DNA from: Amycolatopsis sp. A133
GTDB lineage: Bacteria > Actinomycetota > Actinomycetes > Mycobacteriales > Pseudonocardiaceae
Assembly (NCBI RefSeq): GCF_031082405.1
Contig: NZ_JAVHJU010000076.1
Coordinates: forward strand, 186,001-250,000
Direction of reading: 5' to 3'
Length of the DNA: 64,000 nucleotides
The stretch's first letter is position 1, and the number at the start of each line of letters is the position of its first letter. A model generated the notes under the pieces. The model saw only the letters and a program-made list of their open reading frames with translations. It searched no databases and was not told the origin of the DNA. Shown piece by piece: positions 8,701-15,446 of the stretch. The position numbers and the translations under genes are program-made.

Positions 8701-9765
8701 GTCATCGCGTCCAACCGGTGGTCGGAGATGCGGCCGTGGCTGCGGGACGTGATCGCGACGCGGTTCGAGCTCAAGCTCGGCGACCCGGTCGACTCGGAGA
8801 TCAACAGCCGGTTCGCCGCCACGGTGCCCGCCATCCCCGGCCGCGGCATCACCCCCGAGCGGCTGCACTTCCTGGCCGCGCTCCCCCGCATCGACGGCGA
8901 CTCGCGGACCGACGACCTCGCCGAAGCGACGGTCGAGCTCGCCGAAGCGCTGGCCCCCGCCGGCGTGTCCCGCGCCCCGCAGGTCCGGCTCCTGCCGCAG
9001 ACGCTGTCGGTGCGGGAGCTGCCGGGTCCGCGCGCGCCGTCGCCCGCGGCCGAGCTGCGGATGGCGCTGGGGCTGGAGGACCAGCACCTGGAACCCGAGT
9101 GGCACGACTTCGACGCCAGCCCGCACCTGCTCATCTACGGCGACGCCGAGACGGGCAAGACGAACCTGCTCAAGCACATCGCGCGCTCGATCGTGGCGCA
9201 CCACAGCACCGACGAAGCCCGCATCATGTTCGGCGACTTCCGCCGCGAGCTGCGCACCTCGATCCCGGCCGAGTACCAGCTGGAGTACGCGGTGGGGGCC
9301 GAGGCACTCACCAAGTCGATCGCCGGCGCGGCCTCGGTGATCGAGAAGCGCATCCCCGGCCCCGAAATCACCCCCGACCGGCTGCCGCTGCGCGACTGGT
9401 GGACCGGCGGCCGGCTCTACATCATCATCGACGACTTCGAGCTGACGGAGTCCAGCGGCAGCGCCGGCCCGCTGCAGTCGCTGATGCCGGTGCTGGCGCA
9501 GGCCGCCGACGTCGGCATCCACGTGATCCTGGCCCGCAGCACCGCGGGCGCGGCCCGGTCGATGGGCAACCCGGCGATCCGCCGGATGTGGGAGCTGGGC
9601 ACACCCGCGCTGCTGATGTCGTGTCCCAAGACGGAGGGCGCGTTCCTCGGCAACCTCAAGCCGCGGGTGCTGCCCCCGGGCCGCGCGCAGTTCGTCAACC
9701 GCCGCCGCGCGGTGCGGCTGGTGCAGACCCCGCTGGTCGACGGCGAACCGCAGCCAGCAAGCTGA
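5779..9765 (+). CDS. eccC: Type VII secretion motor ATPase EccC, single chain (1,328 aa)
   Basis: The FtsK/SpoIIIE-type motor that recognises and drives ESX substrates. GTG at 5779 with GGGAG upstream. Two membrane helices lie at about 39-61 and 64-86. Three ATPase domains follow, with Walker A motifs GATGSGKS (483-490), GPQSGKST (835-842) and GDAETGKT (1121-1128). Walker B positions are VDEF with Asp596-Glu597 (domain 1), VVDG at Asp944-Gly945 (domain 2, catalytic Glu replaced by Gly) and IIDD at Asp1218-Asp1219 (domain 3). This fits the family pattern in which domain 1 is the true ATPase and domains 2 and 3 are degenerate and bind substrate. EccCa and EccCb are fused, as is usual outside mycobacterial ESX-1. 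The nearby Esx proteins and the giant protein are its likely substrates. Confidence 0.96.
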   Translation: MSTTLFARRARRPKPPAPDTRIELQPPPGVPENTGGGISSVLMYAPMGLGSLAMVMMFVRPGAGAFAYVGGGLMVVSALGMLVTQMLRGSVTHKQKLNGHRRDYIRYLGQLRKQARDALSAQQKAARWIHPDPGALWSTALGYRLWERRPAHDDFGEVRLGLGAQRSTFKLDPPDSKPIEDLEPLTAHALRRFMRAYTTLPHAPVAVYLRGFGQIQFSGDDEAVLGLARAILGQLATAHAPGDVRIAVCADEARMGRWDWLKWLPHNQDAESRDAAGARRLATGDLAQAELLLGGPAFTGRPRFEADTPVTASEPFVVLVLDGVPVPADHRIADEGYRNAVVLDVSGSLPWQARPGVLFLEVDADDLRTVSFDRVGKPETASLGRPDRLSETSATALARIMARFRIGEAVEEDEPLAGDYDLASLLGIGDVASFDPVRYRRDRMTSKRRLRVPIGIAGAGSPLELDIKEAAEDGMGPHGLCVGATGSGKSELLRTLVIALATTHSSEDLNFVLVDFKGGAAFLGFDQLPHTSAVITNLAEELELVDRMQDALTGEMNRRQEHLRAAGNYASRRDYEAARAQGVPLEPMPALFIVVDEFSEMLSSKPEFIDVFAMIGRLGRSLGVHLLLASQRLDEGRIHKVETHLSYRIGLRTFSAMESRSVIGVPDAYELPNSPGNGYLRPDTQTLVRFKGAYSSGPYRAKQKQAGVAVEQHIVPFGTAYVEPPAAPAPEPVAEADDAGEATRTVIDVLIGRLRGIGPRAHQVWLPPLRTSATLDQLLPPLVDDPAYGPRPVGDLNTASLSVPVGLIDLPAQQRRELLVADLSGSQGNAAVVGGPQSGKSTLLRTLICALALTHTAEQVQFYCLDFGGTLSALAAMPHIGSIANRLDRDRVTRTVLEVTNLMARREALFAEHNIDSMASYRRARAQGKYRDLDPYGDVFLVVDGWYTIRQDFEDVEEKFTELAARGLSFGIHLVIASNRWSEMRPWLRDVIATRFELKLGDPVDSEINSRFAATVPAIPGRGITPERLHFLAALPRIDGDSRTDDLAEATVELAEALAPAGVSRAPQVRLLPQTLSVRELPGPRAPSPAAELRMALGLEDQHLEPEWHDFDASPHLLIYGDAETGKTNLLKHIARSIVAHHSTDEARIMFGDFRRELRTSIPAEYQLEYAVGAEALTKSIAGAASVIEKRIPGPEITPDRLPLRDWWTGGRLYIIIDDFELTESSGSAGPLQSLMPVLAQAADVGIHVILARSTAGAARSMGNPAIRRMWELGTPALLMSCPKTEGAFLGNLKPRVLPPGRAQFVNRRRAVRLVQTPLVDGEPQPAS

Positions 9766-9794
9766 AGCCGGGAAAGACAGCCGAGGAGGGCGCC

Positions 9795-10049
9795 ATGCCG
9801 GAGAAGCTGACGGTGGACCTGCACCCGGTCTTCCGCGACGACCGGGCCATCGACCGCGCGGTGCGCAGCGCGCTGTTCCGCGCGGCCGGCACGAAGGTGC
9901 CGCTGCTGGAGATCATCCCGGGCAAGGGCTCCGGCAAGCTGCGCGACCGGGTGCTGGCCGCGCTGCGGCAGCCCCACCTGAGGAAGCTGTACCGGCGGGT
10001 GGAAGTGGCGCCGGGCAACGACGGGGTGGTGCTGGTGCACCTGCGGTGA
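9795..10049 (+). CDS. Small Smr-domain protein (84 aa)
   Basis: ATG at 9795 with GAGGAGG 6-8 nt upstream, 29 nt after eccC and on the same strand, so probably co-transcribed with it. Residues 5-84 match the Smr (MutS2 C-terminal-like) fold: an initial VDLHP strand, a helix rich in Ala/Arg, the diagnostic PGKGSGKLRDRV loop near the middle, and a final strand ending VVLVHLR. Smr domains bind or nick nucleic acids. Here the domain stands alone and its target is unknown. Why it follows a secretion ATPase is unclear. The family call is firm and the function is not. Confidence 0.8.
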   Translation: MPEKLTVDLHPVFRDDRAIDRAVRSALFRAAGTKVPLLEIIPGKGSGKLRDRVLAALRQPHLRKLYRRVEVAPGNDGVVLVHLR

Positions 10050-10055
10050 CGGGGG

Positions 10056-10084
10056 TTCGCCGCGGCCGGCCGGGCCGCGGCGAA
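10056..10084 (+). terminator. Perfect 12-bp hairpin after eccC-smr
   Basis: TTCGCCGCGGCC and its exact complement GGCCGCGGCGAA surround a 5-nt loop. The hairpin starts 7 nt after the smr stop codon. It is the most likely terminator of the eccC-smr unit, and it faces the end of the converging regulator gene. There is no T-run. Confidence 0.7.
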
Positions 10085-10085
10085 G

Positions 10086-10303
10086 CCGCTTCCCCTTGCG
10101 GGGGCGGCACTGTGTCCGCGGTCGGGCGGCAGCGGGTCGTGAACGGCTCACCGGCCGGCCGGGCCGTGTGGAGGTCGCTGTGGGTGGGCCGCTTCCCTTG
10201 CGGGCACGGCACTGTGTCCGCGGTCGGGGCAGCGGGTCGCGAGCGGCTCACCGGCCGGCCGGTGCCGCGGCGACCCAGCCGAAGCCGCTTTCCTCTGCGG
10301 TGC
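10086..10303. repeat. Degenerate ~103-nt intergenic direct repeat
   Basis: Most of the 291-nt gap between the two converging genes is a repeat. Copy 1 (10086-10160) and copy 2 (10189-10260) share CGCTTCCC, CGGCACTGTGTCCGCGGTCG and GGCTCACCGGCCGGCC in the same order with few changes. The first block recurs again at about 10284-10303. No gene is credible here. The blocks may be decayed intergenic repeat elements or transcription-termination sequences. Confidence 0.6.
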
Positions 10304-10340
10304 AGAAAAAGGACCGCGCCCACGCAGGCGGGCTACCGGG

Positions 10341-13151
10341 TCAGGAAGCGGCGGCCGCGTTCAGCCGGGCGAGGAACGCCTGGGCTTCCCCCGCCTCCTC
10401 GCCGTCGAGCTGGACGAAGATGTCCAGTGCGCGCTGGGCGCGGTCGCGGGCTCGGGCGCGGCGGCCGGCGCGGCGTTCCAGTTCCGCGATGCCCAGCAGC
10501 GCCAGGGCTTCGTGGTAGCGGTCGCCGAGTTTCGCGCACAGCTCCAGCACCGTCTCGTACTCGCGGAGGGCGGTGGTGGTCTCCCCGAGGTCGCGGTGTG
10601 CGTGCGCCATGTTGAGCAGGAGGTTGACCTCCGTCAGCCCGGTGTCGCTCGCGCGGGCCGCGCGCAGGCCCGCCGCGCCCGCCTCGAGTGCCCGGCGCGG
10701 CTGCCCGGACTCGACGTACAGCTCGCACAGGGAATCGAGGCAGGAGGCCGTGCGGAAGTCGCGGCCGGCCGCCGTCGCCAGCTCGACCGCCTCCTGCGCC
10801 CGGCGGATCCCCTCGTCGTAGCGCCTCATCTCCCGCAGCGCCGAAGCCAGGTTGGCCAGCAACGCGATCTGCAGATCCGGGTCGCGCACCGCGCGGGCCA
10901 GCGCGAGCCCGCTCTCCAGGCGTTCGACGGCGAGCCCGTTCTGCCCGATCCGGGAGTAGGCGATGCCCAGCAGCATCAGGATGCGCGCCCGCGGCTCCGG
11001 GTCGTCGATTTCGCCCGCCGACGCCAGCCCGGCGTTGAGCAGCTGGATCCACTCGGTGAGCAGGCCCGTCGCGTAGTAGTGGTTGTAGGTGAAGAAGGCC
11101 AGCTGCCAGGCGATGTCGTGCTCGCCGAGCTCCGCGGCGCGCTGGATGAGCGGCAGTGTGTTCGGCGCTTCGGCCGCGTACCAGGCGTACACCGCTTCGC
11201 GGCTGTCGAACACGGGGAGCTCGTACCGGTCGTCGGGCACTCCCGCGGCCACCAGCGGGTGGTCGGGGATGAAGCAGGCGAACGCCGACCGGGCGGCCTG
11301 CAGGTACCAGCCGAGCAGTTCGCGGGCGGCGGTGGCGCGGTCCTCCGTGCTGTCGTGCCGCTCGGCCAGTTCGGCGGCGTAGACGCGCACGAGGTCGTGG
11401 AAGCCGTAGCGGTCACCGGCGCGCTCCAGCAGGTTCTGCTCGCACAGCACGGTGAGCAGTGCGGCCGCCTCTTCGACCGGCCGGTCGAGGAGGGCCGCCG
11501 CGGCGGCGAAGCCGATGTCCTGGCCGGGCAACGTGCCCAGGTACCGGAACGCGCGGGCGACTTCGGGGTCGAGCGAGTGATAGCTCCACGAGAACACCGC
11601 CCGCACCGACGACATCTCGTCGTCACCGGCCTCCAAGGTGTCCAGCCGGTCCTGCTCGGCGGTCAGGTTCGCCACCAAGTCGCGCAGGCTCGTCCCGGCA
11701 TTCGCGGAAATCTTCTCCGCGGCGATCCGCAACGCCAGCGGCAGGCAACCGCACAACCGCGCCAGCTCCGCCGCCGCGCCGGGCTCGCCGTCGATCCGCG
11801 CCCGCCCCACCAACGCACGCAACAGGTCCCGGGCTTCCGCTTCGGTCAGCATCCCCAGCGTGAGGCGGTGGGCCCCGTCCCGGACGACCAAGCCGCTGAG
11901 CCGGTTGCGGCTGGTGATCAAGACAAGACTGTTGGACGGCCCCGGCAGCAGTTCCCGCACCTGCTCCGCCGACGCCGCGTTGTCCAGCAGGATCAGCACC
12001 CGCTTGTCCGACAGCAGGGTGCGGTAGATCGCCACCTGCGCGTCGCGGTCCTGCCGCTTGCCGCCCGCGCCCAGTGACCACAGCAGCTGCCCCAGCGCCT
12101 CGGGGCCGGACAGCGGTGGCCGGTGCGGGTCGAACCCGCGCAGGTTCAGGTACAGCTGCCCGTCCGGGAAGTCCGCGGCGACCTGGCGCGCGAACCGCAC
12201 CGCGAGCGAGGTCTTGCCGACGCCCCCGAACCCGTCCACCGCCGAAATGACCAGCGCCCGGCTGTCCCGCCCGGCGGTGGCCCGCCACTGGGCCAGCTGC
12301 TCGAGTTCGTGGGTCCGGCCCACGAAGTCCGGCACCCCGTGCGGCAGCTGGGCCGGCACCGGCGCGGACGGCGACGCGGCCGGCGCGTCGAGCCCCGGGT
12401 CCGCACGCAACACCCGCGCCTGCAGCTCGATCAGCTCCGGCCCCGGATCGAGACCCAGCTCCGCCACGAACAACCGCCGCGTCGCCTCGAACTCCGCCAA
12501 CGCATCCGCCCGCCGCCCACCGCGATAAAGCGCCAGCATCAACAGCGCCCGCAACCGCTCACGGAACGGCTCCGCCTGCACCGCCTCGCCCAGCTCGCCG
12601 ACGACCTCGCGGTGCCGGCCGAGCTCCAGCAACAGCTCCGCCCGCTCCTCCACCAGCTGGAACCGCAGCTCCGTCAACCGCACCCGCTCGGCCTCCGCGA
12701 GCGGCCCGGGCAGCCCGAACAGCGGCTCCCCGCGCCACCGGGCCAGGCTTTCGCCCAGCACCCGCACGGCGCCGGGGTGGTCCCCGGCCGCGGCGAGCTC
12801 GCGCGCCCGCCGCGCGCCCGCTTCGGCCGCCGTCACGTCGACCGCGGCCGGCTCCAGCACCAGCCGGTAACCGGCGCCGGTGCGCACCAGGACGTCGCCG
12901 CCGGCCGCGGCCAGTACCCGGCGCAGCCCGTGGATGTAGGTGTGCACGCTGCCTTCGACCGACGCGGGGGCGGCGTCGCCCCACACGCCGTCCACCAGTT
13001 CCGCGCGGGAGACCGTCTCACCGGCCCGCAACGCGAGGACGGCGAGGACCGCCCGCTGCCGCGGCGGCCCGACCGCCACCTCGCCACCCGCCACCCGGGC
13101 CCGCACCTCACCCAGCAAGTCGATCCGCAACACCCGGCCAGCACCACCCAC
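10341..13151 (-). CDS. SARP/AfsR-type transcriptional regulator with BTAD, NB-ARC and TPR regions (936 aa)
   Basis: A Streptomyces-antibiotic-regulatory-protein-like activator. Residues ~5-100 form an OmpR-like winged helix, ~105-250 the bacterial transcriptional activation domain, and ~290-560 an NB-ARC NTPase (GGVGKT with Lys313; a later LILLDNAAS Walker B). The C-terminal third is rich in tetratricopeptide-like Ala/Leu helices. The frame runs further upstream to 13595, but that 148-residue extension is Arg/Gly/Pro-rich, covers an intergenic repeat array and resembles no domain. The GTG at 13151 has GGAGG 10 nt upstream and gives the normal family length. A second candidate is the GTG at 13133. 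Such regulators respond to nucleotides or kinase input. Whether it controls the flanking secretion operons is inferred from position only. Confidence 0.88.
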   Translation of the reverse strand: MGGAGRVLRIDLLGEVRARVAGGEVAVGPPRQRAVLAVLALRAGETVSRAELVDGVWGDAAPASVEGSVHTYIHGLRRVLAAAGGDVLVRTGAGYRLVLEPAAVDVTAAEAGARRARELAAAGDHPGAVRVLGESLARWRGEPLFGLPGPLAEAERVRLTELRFQLVEERAELLLELGRHREVVGELGEAVQAEPFRERLRALLMLALYRGGRRADALAEFEATRRLFVAELGLDPGPELIELQARVLRADPGLDAPAASPSAPVPAQLPHGVPDFVGRTHELEQLAQWRATAGRDSRALVISAVDGFGGVGKTSLAVRFARQVAADFPDGQLYLNLRGFDPHRPPLSGPEALGQLLWSLGAGGKRQDRDAQVAIYRTLLSDKRVLILLDNAASAEQVRELLPGPSNSLVLITSRNRLSGLVVRDGAHRLTLGMLTEAEARDLLRALVGRARIDGEPGAAAELARLCGCLPLALRIAAEKISANAGTSLRDLVANLTAEQDRLDTLEAGDDEMSSVRAVFSWSYHSLDPEVARAFRYLGTLPGQDIGFAAAAALLDRPVEEAAALLTVLCEQNLLERAGDRYGFHDLVRVYAAELAERHDSTEDRATAARELLGWYLQAARSAFACFIPDHPLVAAGVPDDRYELPVFDSREAVYAWYAAEAPNTLPLIQRAAELGEHDIAWQLAFFTYNHYYATGLLTEWIQLLNAGLASAGEIDDPEPRARILMLLGIAYSRIGQNGLAVERLESGLALARAVRDPDLQIALLANLASALREMRRYDEGIRRAQEAVELATAAGRDFRTASCLDSLCELYVESGQPRRALEAGAAGLRAARASDTGLTEVNLLLNMAHAHRDLGETTTALREYETVLELCAKLGDRYHEALALLGIAELERRAGRRARARDRAQRALDIFVQLDGEEAGEAQAFLARLNAAAAS

Positions 13152-13636
13152 GCCGATCCAACCTCCACCCGTTCCCCCGCGAGGGCACCCTCGAACCGGC
13201 CGGTCGCCCACCCGGCGACGACCGCTCCTCCACGTCGGCCGGCTGCGGCACCACCGCACCCGGTTGTTCCCGCCGGCGCGACCACCTCTTCGGCCGGCAG
13301 CGGCTCTGCACCCTTGATAACGCCGCGACCGCGGCCGTACGCGGTTTGTTGCCCGAGCTTGGTGGCTTCCTGCCCGAAATGCCGGGCACGGGGGAGGGGT
13401 CGCCGCCATGTTGTTGTCCGGTGCCAGCGCCCCAACGCACCGAACGCCACATTCGGTGCGTTGAATCGGCACTGCGGCGCGGAGCGCCTCCGTTGAGGGT
13501 GGTGGCGGGGGCATGGATGGAGCACCGAACGCCACATTCGGTGCGCCCAACGCACCGAACGCCACATTGGGTGCGCTGGACGCACCGAACGCCACATTGG
13601 GTGCGTGGAACGGACCCTAGGCGGCCCGCACGAACC
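13152..13636. promoter_or_regulatory. 485-nt intergenic region upstream of the SARP gene
   Basis: No gene is supported here. The region contains the SARP ribosome binding site, a TGCCCG/CGGGCA inverted repeat near 13372-13389, and the palindromic repeat array listed separately. It should contain the SARP promoter and the end of the upstream receiver-like gene's transcript. No -10/-35 pair is assignable by eye. Confidence 0.5.
13436..13605. repeat. Four palindromic intergenic repeats, three at exact 30-nt period
   Basis: Each copy has the form GCACCGAA-CGCCACA-TTCGGTGC, an 8-bp inverted repeat around a 7-nt loop. Copies lie at 13436-13460, 13521-13545, 13551-13575 and 13581-13605. The last three are spaced exactly 30 nt apart. 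Copies 1 and 2 are perfect palindromes; copies 3 and 4 have TTGGGTGC (one mismatch in the right arm). They sit between the stop of the receiver-like gene and the SARP start. They could be a mobile palindromic element, a terminator cluster or a regulator binding array. Confidence 0.85.
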
Positions 13637-14260
13637 TCAGCCGTGCTCGCGCAGCTCCGCCAGCAGGTCCGGCCCGGGGACGCACCCGGCCACCCCGACC
13701 GCCCGTACCGTGTCCACCAGCCGGCCGCTCGAGGCCGCGACCCGCGGGAGCACCGCGCGCACCCGGCAGCGGGCCAGGACTTCGAGGTCGGCCTTCTCGA
13801 TCCGGTTGGCCACCAGCACCGCGGGCGCGGCGAAGCGCCGGGCCGAGGTGCGCAGCACCTCCACGAACGCGTCGTCCACCCGCTCGGTCGCGTGCACGCA
13901 CACGTCGATCGCCGGGTGGCCCCGGTCCCCGACCACGACCAAGCCGGGCGCCGCGCGCAGGCAGGCGCTCAGGCCGGTCAGGGTGAGCGGCTCGACCGCG
14001 TTCGGCAGGACCCGCACCGGCCGCGCGGGTGCCGCCGGCCCGTCCGGCTCGTCCCGCCCGGCCGCGGCCGACCGGCGGATCCGCCGGTCGAGCACCGACC
14101 AGCGGTCCAGCAGCAGGTCGCTCCAAAGCTGCTGCAGCCACAGCCGCCCGGGCTCCGCCGGCGAACGGTGCCACCGGATGTAGCGCCGGACGTCGAGGAG
14201 CTCGGCCTCCAGGCTCCGCAGCTCCCCGGGGCCGCCGGCCGCCGACCGCACCTCGCCCAC
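13637..14260 (-). CDS. Receiver-like regulator fragment/stand-alone protein (207 aa)
   Basis: GTG at 14260 with GGGGAG upstream, 10 nt after the cold-shock gene. The C-terminal ~125 residues follow the alternating strand-helix order of a response-regulator receiver domain: a helix after VEPLTLTGL, a VVVGD strand, DVCVHA, a helix with VLRTS, PAVLVAN, VRAVLP, then a closing helix. The usual acidic pocket and phospho-acceptor Asp are not convincing, and there is no DNA-binding HTH after it. The N-terminal ~75 residues are helical with Trp/Arg. It may be a pseudo-receiver that senses through protein contacts. I do not recognise a named family. Confidence 0.6.
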   Translation of the reverse strand: MGEVRSAAGGPGELRSLEAELLDVRRYIRWHRSPAEPGRLWLQQLWSDLLLDRWSVLDRRIRRSAAAGRDEPDGPAAPARPVRVLPNAVEPLTLTGLSACLRAAPGLVVVGDRGHPAIDVCVHATERVDDAFVEVLRTSARRFAAPAVLVANRIEKADLEVLARCRVRAVLPRVAASSGRLVDTVRAVGVAGCVPGPDLLAELREHG

Positions 14261-14270
14261 CTCGTCTCCC

Positions 14271-14642
14271 CTACTCGGCTATCCAGGCGTGTTTGCGCGC
14301 CAGATCCAGGAAGCTCCGCCGCACGGCGACGAGCTGCTGCCCGGTCAGCGACGGCACGTCCGCCAGCACGGCTTCGGTCAGCTCCCCGCACAGCTGCTCG
14401 GCGGAGAGCACGTCGTCGCAGTGGCTCTCCGGCCGCGCCAGGCTCACCCGCGACGCCTTCAGCCCGCGGTCGCCTTCTTCGGCGGCGAACCGGACGCGCA
14501 CGCCGGGCGCGATGAGCCGCTTGTCGCACTGCAGGTCGTTCACGTGGAGGAAGACGTCCTCGGTGCCGTCGTCGGGGGCCACGAAGCCGTAGCCGCGGAC
14601 TTCGTCGAACCGGATCACCTTGCCCGTGACCACGGAAGACAT
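14271..14642 (-). CDS. Cold-shock-domain protein with C-terminal helical extension (123 aa)
   Basis: ATG at 14642 with GAGGTGAGGA upstream. Residues 4-68 are a CspA-like OB fold with RNP1 (GYGFVAP) and RNP2 (DVFLHV) RNA-binding motifs. The remaining ~55 residues form helices not found in typical ~67-residue Csp proteins. Residues such as Trp120 and the segment SLTGQQLVAVRRSF suggest a separate interaction surface. It shares a 10-nt junction with the receiver-like gene downstream, so the two are probably co-transcribed. It is likely an RNA chaperone or post-transcriptional regulator. The 138-nt spacer upstream (14643-14780) probably holds its promoter and the end of the giant-gene operon. Confidence 0.85.
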   Translation of the reverse strand: MSSVVTGKVIRFDEVRGYGFVAPDDGTEDVFLHVNDLQCDKRLIAPGVRVRFAAEEGDRGLKASRVSLARPESHCDDVLSAEQLCGELTEAVLADVPSLTGQQLVAVRRSFLDLARKHAWIAE

Positions 14643-14780
14643 TCCTCACCTCGCTCGTTCGAACGCCGCGACCGCGGCGAGCAGCCGGAAACCGATGCTA
14701 ACGGCGGCGGGGAGCCGCCAGCCAGGCCGCGGCACGAAGGGGCACCCGATGCTGTCCGAACGGCCCCGGCCGGGTCCGTC

Positions 14781-15434
14781 CTAATCGGACTCTTGTGCCC
14801 GCCCGGCCGCGCCGGGCTCCCACGGGACGACCCGCAGGCCGGCGCCGTCCTGCTCGCCCGGCCCGTAGAGCTCGGCGACCTGCGCTTCGTCCAGCGCCAG
14901 TGACTCGCGCAGGAAGTCGCCGGTCAGCCGCACCGCGGCCGGGCCGCCCGGGTTGAACAGCACGTCGACCCCGTCGGCGAGCAGCGCGGTCAGCTCGGCC
15001 AGGTCGACGCGCCGCCAGTCCGGCGCGGCGACCCGCCGCCGGTGCGGCTCGCCGGTGGCCACGACGACGCACGGGACGTCGTCCGGCGACCGGGTGACCA
15101 GCGGGCGGCCGTCGCCGTTCATCGCGACGTCGACCAGCGTCTCCCGCACCACCAGCTGGATGTGCCCGGCCTCCGCGCGCCCCTGCAGGACCAGGCGCAG
15201 CACCGCGTCCAGCGGATCCGACGGCGAATGCTCGTCGGCCGGCACGTACTCCGGGTTGGCCCGGAACTTGCCGAGCCCGCCGTCTTCGGCCACCGGCCAG
15301 AGGCCGACGACGGCTTCGACCGGCGGTGCGTCGTTCTCGGCGGCCGGGCTCCAGGCCGGGTCCATCAGCAGGAACCAGTTCTCCAGCGGGCCCTCCGCCG
15401 GGGTTCCTTCGTTCGTTTCGGTCATGGTGGCCAT
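14781..15434 (-). CDS. Type VII secretion system-associated protein, SseB-like (217 aa)
   Basis: ATG at 15434 preceded by AAAGGGG. It starts only 12 nt after the giant gene's stop, so the two are co-transcribed. The sequence carries the order I associate with the T7SS-associated family near ESX effectors: NWFLLMDPAW near residue 20, a VEAVVGLW strand, a FRANPEYVP segment, DDVPCVVVAT near the middle, and DVLFNPGGPAAVRL near the end. No signal peptide or membrane helix is seen, so it is cytosolic. Its place beside one very large effector suggests a dedicated chaperone or an immunity protein. Neither role is shown by the sequence. The family name is from memory. Confidence 0.7.
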   Translation of the reverse strand: MATMTETNEGTPAEGPLENWFLLMDPAWSPAAENDAPPVEAVVGLWPVAEDGGLGKFRANPEYVPADEHSPSDPLDAVLRLVLQGRAEAGHIQLVVRETLVDVAMNGDGRPLVTRSPDDVPCVVVATGEPHRRRVAAPDWRRVDLAELTALLADGVDVLFNPGGPAAVRLTGDFLRESLALDEAQVAELYGPGEQDGAGLRVVPWEPGAAGRAQESD

Positions 15435-15446
15435 CGGGCCCCTTTC

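Noticed and set aside
10050..10340. Small plus-strand frames in the converging-gene gap
   Set aside because: They consist of the intergenic repeat and have no ribosome binding site or known domain.
13152..13595. N-terminal extension of the SARP regulator to 13595
   Set aside because: It would translate the palindromic repeat array and an Arg/Gly-rich stretch absent from the family. The GTG at 13151 with GGAGG gives the usual length.
13436..13605. A CRISPR array
   Set aside because: The units have a constant short period with nearly identical spacers and no cas genes. They are palindromic repeats.
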